Positions 5,037-7,329 of a stretch of 7,329 nt of DNA are shown piece by piece. Each line of letters begins with the position of its first letter. Position 1 is the stretch's first letter. Origin of the DNA: an uncultured Caryophanales bacterium (GTDB lineage: Bacteria > Bacillota_I > Bacilli_A > RF39 > UBA660); NCBI GenBank assembly GCA_947303225.1, contig CAMYXG010000058.1:1-7329 (forward strand), given 5' to 3'. The notes beneath the pieces were generated by a model that was given only the letters and a program-made list of their open reading frames with translations, ran no database searches and was not told the DNA's origin. Position numbers and translations under genes: made by a program.

Positions 5037-7133
5037 TTATACTTTTGATAATTTTTTATGATTTTTCATTAATTTCTTTATTCCATGTGGATGCTTAAAA
5101 GCAACACTCACTAAAGTATTAGTTACTTCTACTACTTTTCCAGTTCCAAATGTTTCATGGTAAACAAAGTCTCCTACTTGATAATCTACTTCTTCTTCCC
5201 TAAACATCTCTCCTACTTCAATCTTTTTCTCTTGTTGTTTGAATTCTTCTTGAACATTACTTTCAACTAAATCTTTTGGTATTTCACTTAAAAATCTACT
5301 GACTGGATTAATTTGTTCTTTTCCAAATAATGTTCTTCGTCTAGCATTTACCAAATGTAAATCATCTTTGGCTCTAGTAATGGCGACATACATTAGACGC
5401 CTTTCTTCTTCAACTTCTGATGACTCCATTAAAGAATTCATATGAGGGAAGATTCCTTCTTCCATTCCAATTACAAATACATGATTAAATTCTAATCCTT
5501 TGACAGAGTGCACAGTCATTAAACTAATTCTATTAGGATCATCTTTATATTCTTCAACATCACTAATTAAACTTATTTCTAATAAGAAATCTTCTAGTGA
5601 TATTAATCCTTCGCGCTCTTCAAAAGTTTTTGTAATAGATTTAAATTCTTCTAAGTTTTCTAGTCTTACTTCGGATTCTAATGTCTTTTCACTTTCTAGT
5701 TCTTGTTTCATACCAGATGCATCTAATACTTTATCAATTAATTCTGTTAGAGTTAAGTCAACTGACACTTCTTTTAGTTTTTCAATTATTTTTTTAAACT
5801 CTAGTTCTTTTCCACTTGTAATGACTTCATAAATACTTAGTCCTACTTCATCTGCTCTTCTTGTTAAGTTTTCGATAGTTTTTAAACCTATTCCTCTTTT
5901 AGGAGTATTAATAACTCTTAGTAAAGAAACATTATCTTTTGAGTTATGAATTAATCTTAAATAAGCAATTAAATCTTTAATTTCTTTTCTAGAATAGAAA
6001 TAAAAACTTCCAATTACACGATATGGCATGTTTTCTTTTAGCATTTCTTCTTCCACTACACGGGACTGAGCATTAGTTCTATAGAGAATTGCTATATCTT
6101 TGTAATCTACTCCTCTATGAGTTAATTCTTTTATTTTACGAATAACATATTGGGCTTCATCTCTTTCATTGTAAGCTCGGTAATATTTTAGTTTTTCTCC
6201 TATTCCTCTAGCTGTCCATAAGTTCTTATCTTTTCTCTGCTTGTTATTTTTTATTAAATGATTAGCAGCATCTAGTATATTACTTGTTGAACGATAGTTT
6301 TGTTCTAAGAGAATTGTTTTTGCATCTTTATAGTCTTTTTCAAAGTTCAAGATGTTTTTATAATTTGCTCCTCTAAAACTATATATACTTTGAGAGTCAT
6401 CTCCAACACAAGTTATTTTTCTATTTTTTTCACTTAATAATTTCGTTAAAATATATTGAGCTTGATTTGTATCTTGATACTCATCAATTAATATATATTG
6501 ATATAAATCTTGATATTTTTTTAATACATCAGGATTCTTTTTAAATAATTCAATTGGTAATAGTAATAGATCATCAAAGTCTACTGAATTGTTTCTTTGT
6601 AGTTTTAATTCATATTTTTTATAGACTTCATAAACTACTTTTTCGTAATCACTAATTGCAAATCTTTCATATGCTTCAGGTGAAGTCATTTCATTTTTAC
6701 AACTACTTATCTTATTACGAATAGCCTTAGGACTATATACTTTAGGATCATAACCCATGTCTTTAATAATTTTCTTTACTACTGTTAGGGAATCATCACT
6801 ATCCATAATAACAAAGTTTTTATCATATCCTAGTGTTTCAAAATTATCTCTTAATAATTTTAAGCCAAAGCTATGAAAAGTTGATACTTGTAGTTTTTTA
6901 GCTAGACTTCCTATTTGAATGAAAAGTCTATCTTTCATTTCTTTGGCTGCTTTATTGGTAAAAGTGATGGCGAGGATGTTATAAGGACTAACTCCTTCTT
7001 CTTCAATTAAATAAGCTATTTTGGTAGTTAGAGTTTTTGTCTTACCTGCTCCTGCTCCTGCTATTATTAAAAGAGGTCCTTCATTATATAAAACTGCTTC
7101 TTTTTGTCTATCATTTAATTCTTCTAAATTCAT
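5037..7133 (-). CDS. pcrA: ATP-dependent DNA helicase PcrA (UvrD/Rep family)
   Basis: PcrA is a superfamily 1A 3'-5' helicase that works in nucleotide excision repair, replication restart, rolling-circle plasmid replication and removal of stalled RNA polymerase. All helicase motifs are present: Walker A AGAGAGKT (25-32), Ia ITFTNKAAKEM (56-66), Ib STFHSFG (84-90), II LIDEYQDTN (215-223), III VGDDSQSIYSFRGA (243-256), IV LEQNYRS (276-282), V LMTVHSVKGLEF (538-549) and VI EERRLMYVAITRAK (576-589). The C-terminal end (about 651-698) has the VYHETFGTGKVV element of the Tudor-like domain that contacts RNA polymerase in this family. The 698 residues are a little shorter than the usual 720-740. The start is supported by AGGAAG 8 nt upstream (complement of 7142-7147) and a good promoter. 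In many Bacillota ligA follows directly; here a nucleotidyltransferase gene follows and ligA is third downstream. Confidence 0.97.
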   Translation of the reverse strand: MNLEELNDRQKEAVLYNEGPLLIIAGAGAGKTKTLTTKIAYLIEEEGVSPYNILAITFTNKAAKEMKDRLFIQIGSLAKKLQVSTFHSFGLKLLRDNFETLGYDKNFVIMDSDDSLTVVKKIIKDMGYDPKVYSPKAIRNKISSCKNEMTSPEAYERFAISDYEKVVYEVYKKYELKLQRNNSVDFDDLLLLPIELFKKNPDVLKKYQDLYQYILIDEYQDTNQAQYILTKLLSEKNRKITCVGDDSQSIYSFRGANYKNILNFEKDYKDAKTILLEQNYRSTSNILDAANHLIKNNKQRKDKNLWTARGIGEKLKYYRAYNERDEAQYVIRKIKELTHRGVDYKDIAILYRTNAQSRVVEEEMLKENMPYRVIGSFYFYSRKEIKDLIAYLRLIHNSKDNVSLLRVINTPKRGIGLKTIENLTRRADEVGLSIYEVITSGKELEFKKIIEKLKEVSVDLTLTELIDKVLDASGMKQELESEKTLESEVRLENLEEFKSITKTFEEREGLISLEDFLLEISLISDVEEYKDDPNRISLMTVHSVKGLEFNHVFVIGMEEGIFPHMNSLMESSEVEEERRLMYVAITRAKDDLHLVNARRRTLFGKEQINPVSRFLSEIPKDLVESNVQEEFKQQEKKIEVGEMFREEEVDYQVGDFVYHETFGTGKVVEVTNTLVSVAFKHPHGIKKLMKNHKKLSKV

Positions 7134-7142
7134 ATTATCTAC

Positions 7143-7169
7143 TTCCTGTCTTTTTTTATTATACAGGAA
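7143..7169. repeat. 7-bp inverted repeat overlapping the pcrA -10 box and ribosome site
   Basis: TTCCTGT (7143-7149) and ACAGGAA (7163-7169) are perfect inverted arms separated by 13 bp. One arm overlaps the pcrA Shine-Dalgarno and the spacer contains most of the -10 hexamer. The left arm in transcription order lies upstream of the expected start point, so it would act as a DNA operator rather than as an RNA hairpin. It may be chance. Confidence 0.4.
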
Positions 7170-7186
7170 TTTAAGATAGAAAACAA
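7158..7186 (-). promoter_or_regulatory. Sigma-A-type promoter of the pcrA operon
   Basis: On the minus strand, TTGTTT (-35, complement of 7181-7186) and a perfect TATAAT (-10, complement of 7158-7163) are separated by 17 nt. The expected start near 7151 would leave a leader of about 18 nt containing the AGGAAG ribosome site. Confidence 0.7.
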
Positions 7187-7192
7187 ATTAAA

Positions 7193-7228
7193 AGAATTAT
7201 CAAAACTACTTTTATCATTGATAATTCT
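7193..7228. repeat. 10-bp inverted repeat with repeated TTATCA half-sites between divergent promoters
   Basis: AGAATTATCA (7193-7202) and TGATAATTCT (7219-7228) are perfect 10-bp inverted arms around a 16-bp centre. The hexamer TTATCA occurs at 7197-7202 and 7212-7217 (15 bp apart), and inverted as TGATAA at 7219-7224. The last two form the tight palindrome TTATCATTGATAA (7212-7224). The element sits between the leftward pcrA -35 and the rightward -35, where a shared operator would be expected. On the minus strand the hairpin is followed by TTTAATTTG, which makes only a poor terminator. Confidence 0.5.
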
Positions 7229-7235
7229 AACTTTT

Positions 7236-7264
7236 TGGACAAAATAAAAAATTTTGCGAATAAT
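7236..7264 (+). promoter_or_regulatory. Rightward promoter divergent from pcrA
   Basis: TGGACA (-35, 7236-7241) and AATAAT (-10, 7259-7264) are each 5 of 6 matches to consensus with an ideal 17-nt spacer. The predicted start near 7271 lies upstream of the leader hairpin and Shine-Dalgarno at the window end. This supports a plus-strand gene beginning just past 7329. Confidence 0.55.
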
Positions 7265-7274
7265 TCTATAGAAT
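7263..7274. repeat. 12-bp perfect palindrome at the rightward promoter start
   Basis: ATTCTATAGAAT is perfectly self-complementary and overlaps the end of the -10 box and the predicted transcription start of the rightward promoter. This is a typical repressor position, but short AT-rich palindromes are common in such sequence. Confidence 0.3.
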
Positions 7275-7288
7275 ATACGTTTTAGATG

Positions 7289-7328
7289 TTTTCCTTTCAT
7301 GGGGTTCGGTTACTCTATGAAAGGAGGG
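7289..7328 (+). promoter_or_regulatory. Plus-strand leader hairpin that occludes a Shine-Dalgarno sequence
   Basis: CCUUUCAUGGGG (7293-7304) pairs along its full length with CUCUAUGAAAGG (7313-7324) around the loop UUCGGUUA, with two G-U wobbles. The preceding U-run (7289-7292) can extend the stem over 7325-7328. The near-perfect Shine-Dalgarno AAAGGAGG (7320-7327) is therefore inside the stem. The wobbles pair only in plus-strand RNA; on the minus strand they become A-C mismatches, so the structure points to a rightward transcript. A coding start should follow within about 10 nt beyond the window. The layout is like the translation-repressing leader of IS200-type tnpA genes, but other regulated leaders fit as well. 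Confidence 0.6.
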
Positions 7329-7329
7329 A

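Noticed and set aside
5500..5832. A 110-codon plus-strand open frame inside pcrA
   Set aside because: It is a Ser-rich antisense shadow of the helicase gene, created by the purine-rich coding strand.
7143..7169. A LexA/SOS box at the pcrA promoter
   Set aside because: The CTGT and ACAG words are 13 bp apart rather than 8, and the Bacillota site CGAAC-N4-GTTCG is absent.
7139..7300. A 53-codon minus-strand open frame (starting MKGKHLKRIFYRI) just upstream of pcrA
   Set aside because: It has no Shine-Dalgarno, runs across the pcrA promoter and ribosome site, and has the Lys/Ile/Phe-rich composition expected of random AT-rich DNA.
7293..7324. A possible tRNA T-arm (GGGGTTCGGTTA)
   Set aside because: The loop would be 8 nt with a wrong closing pair, and no acceptor, D or anticodon arm is present. 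The SD-sequestering hairpin explains the sequence better.

Overview
The window looks like a piece of chromosome from a very AT-rich, low-GC Gram-positive bacterium (Bacillota or a walled relative of the Mycoplasmatota). The signs are a PcrA-type UvrD helicase, an NAD-dependent DNA ligase, strong purine-rich Shine-Dalgarno sequences, a secreted protein with a C-terminal membrane anchor, and AT-rich codon choice. Trp is encoded by TGG in the places I checked and TAA is the normal stop, so I assume the standard bacterial code. I cannot name a species.

All protein genes lie on the minus strand, so transcription runs from right to left. In that order they are: pcrA (7133-5037); a sugar-phosphate nucleotidyltransferase 21 nt behind it (5015-4095), followed by a terminator; a secreted and membrane-anchored surface protein with its own promoter and terminator (4011-3064); ligA (3005-1017) with a terminator overlapping its stop; a membrane protein with an extracytoplasmic OB-like domain (908-279); and the first 22 codons of another exported or membrane protein (68-1). 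Four intrinsic terminators split the strand into short units. pcrA plus the nucleotidyltransferase is the only clear two-gene operon. PcrA and LigA are DNA replication and repair enzymes whose genes are often adjacent in Bacillota. Here two envelope- or sugar-related genes lie between them.

Two places stand out. First, the membrane protein gene at 908-279 ends in a TAA, but the same frame stays open for 42 more codons. These read like the second half of the OB fold and stop exactly in the terminator stem, so the gene looks broken by a nonsense mutation, or by a sequence error or recoding. Second, the 196 nt right of pcrA form a divergent control region. It holds a leftward pcrA promoter, a rightward promoter, several inverted repeats, and a plus-strand leader hairpin that can bury a near-perfect Shine-Dalgarno sequence for a gene starting just beyond the window. 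That layout recalls IS200-type transposase leaders, but the gene itself is not visible.

I saw no rRNA, tRNA, CRISPR array or complete mobile element. No gene-free stretch exceeds 300 bases.
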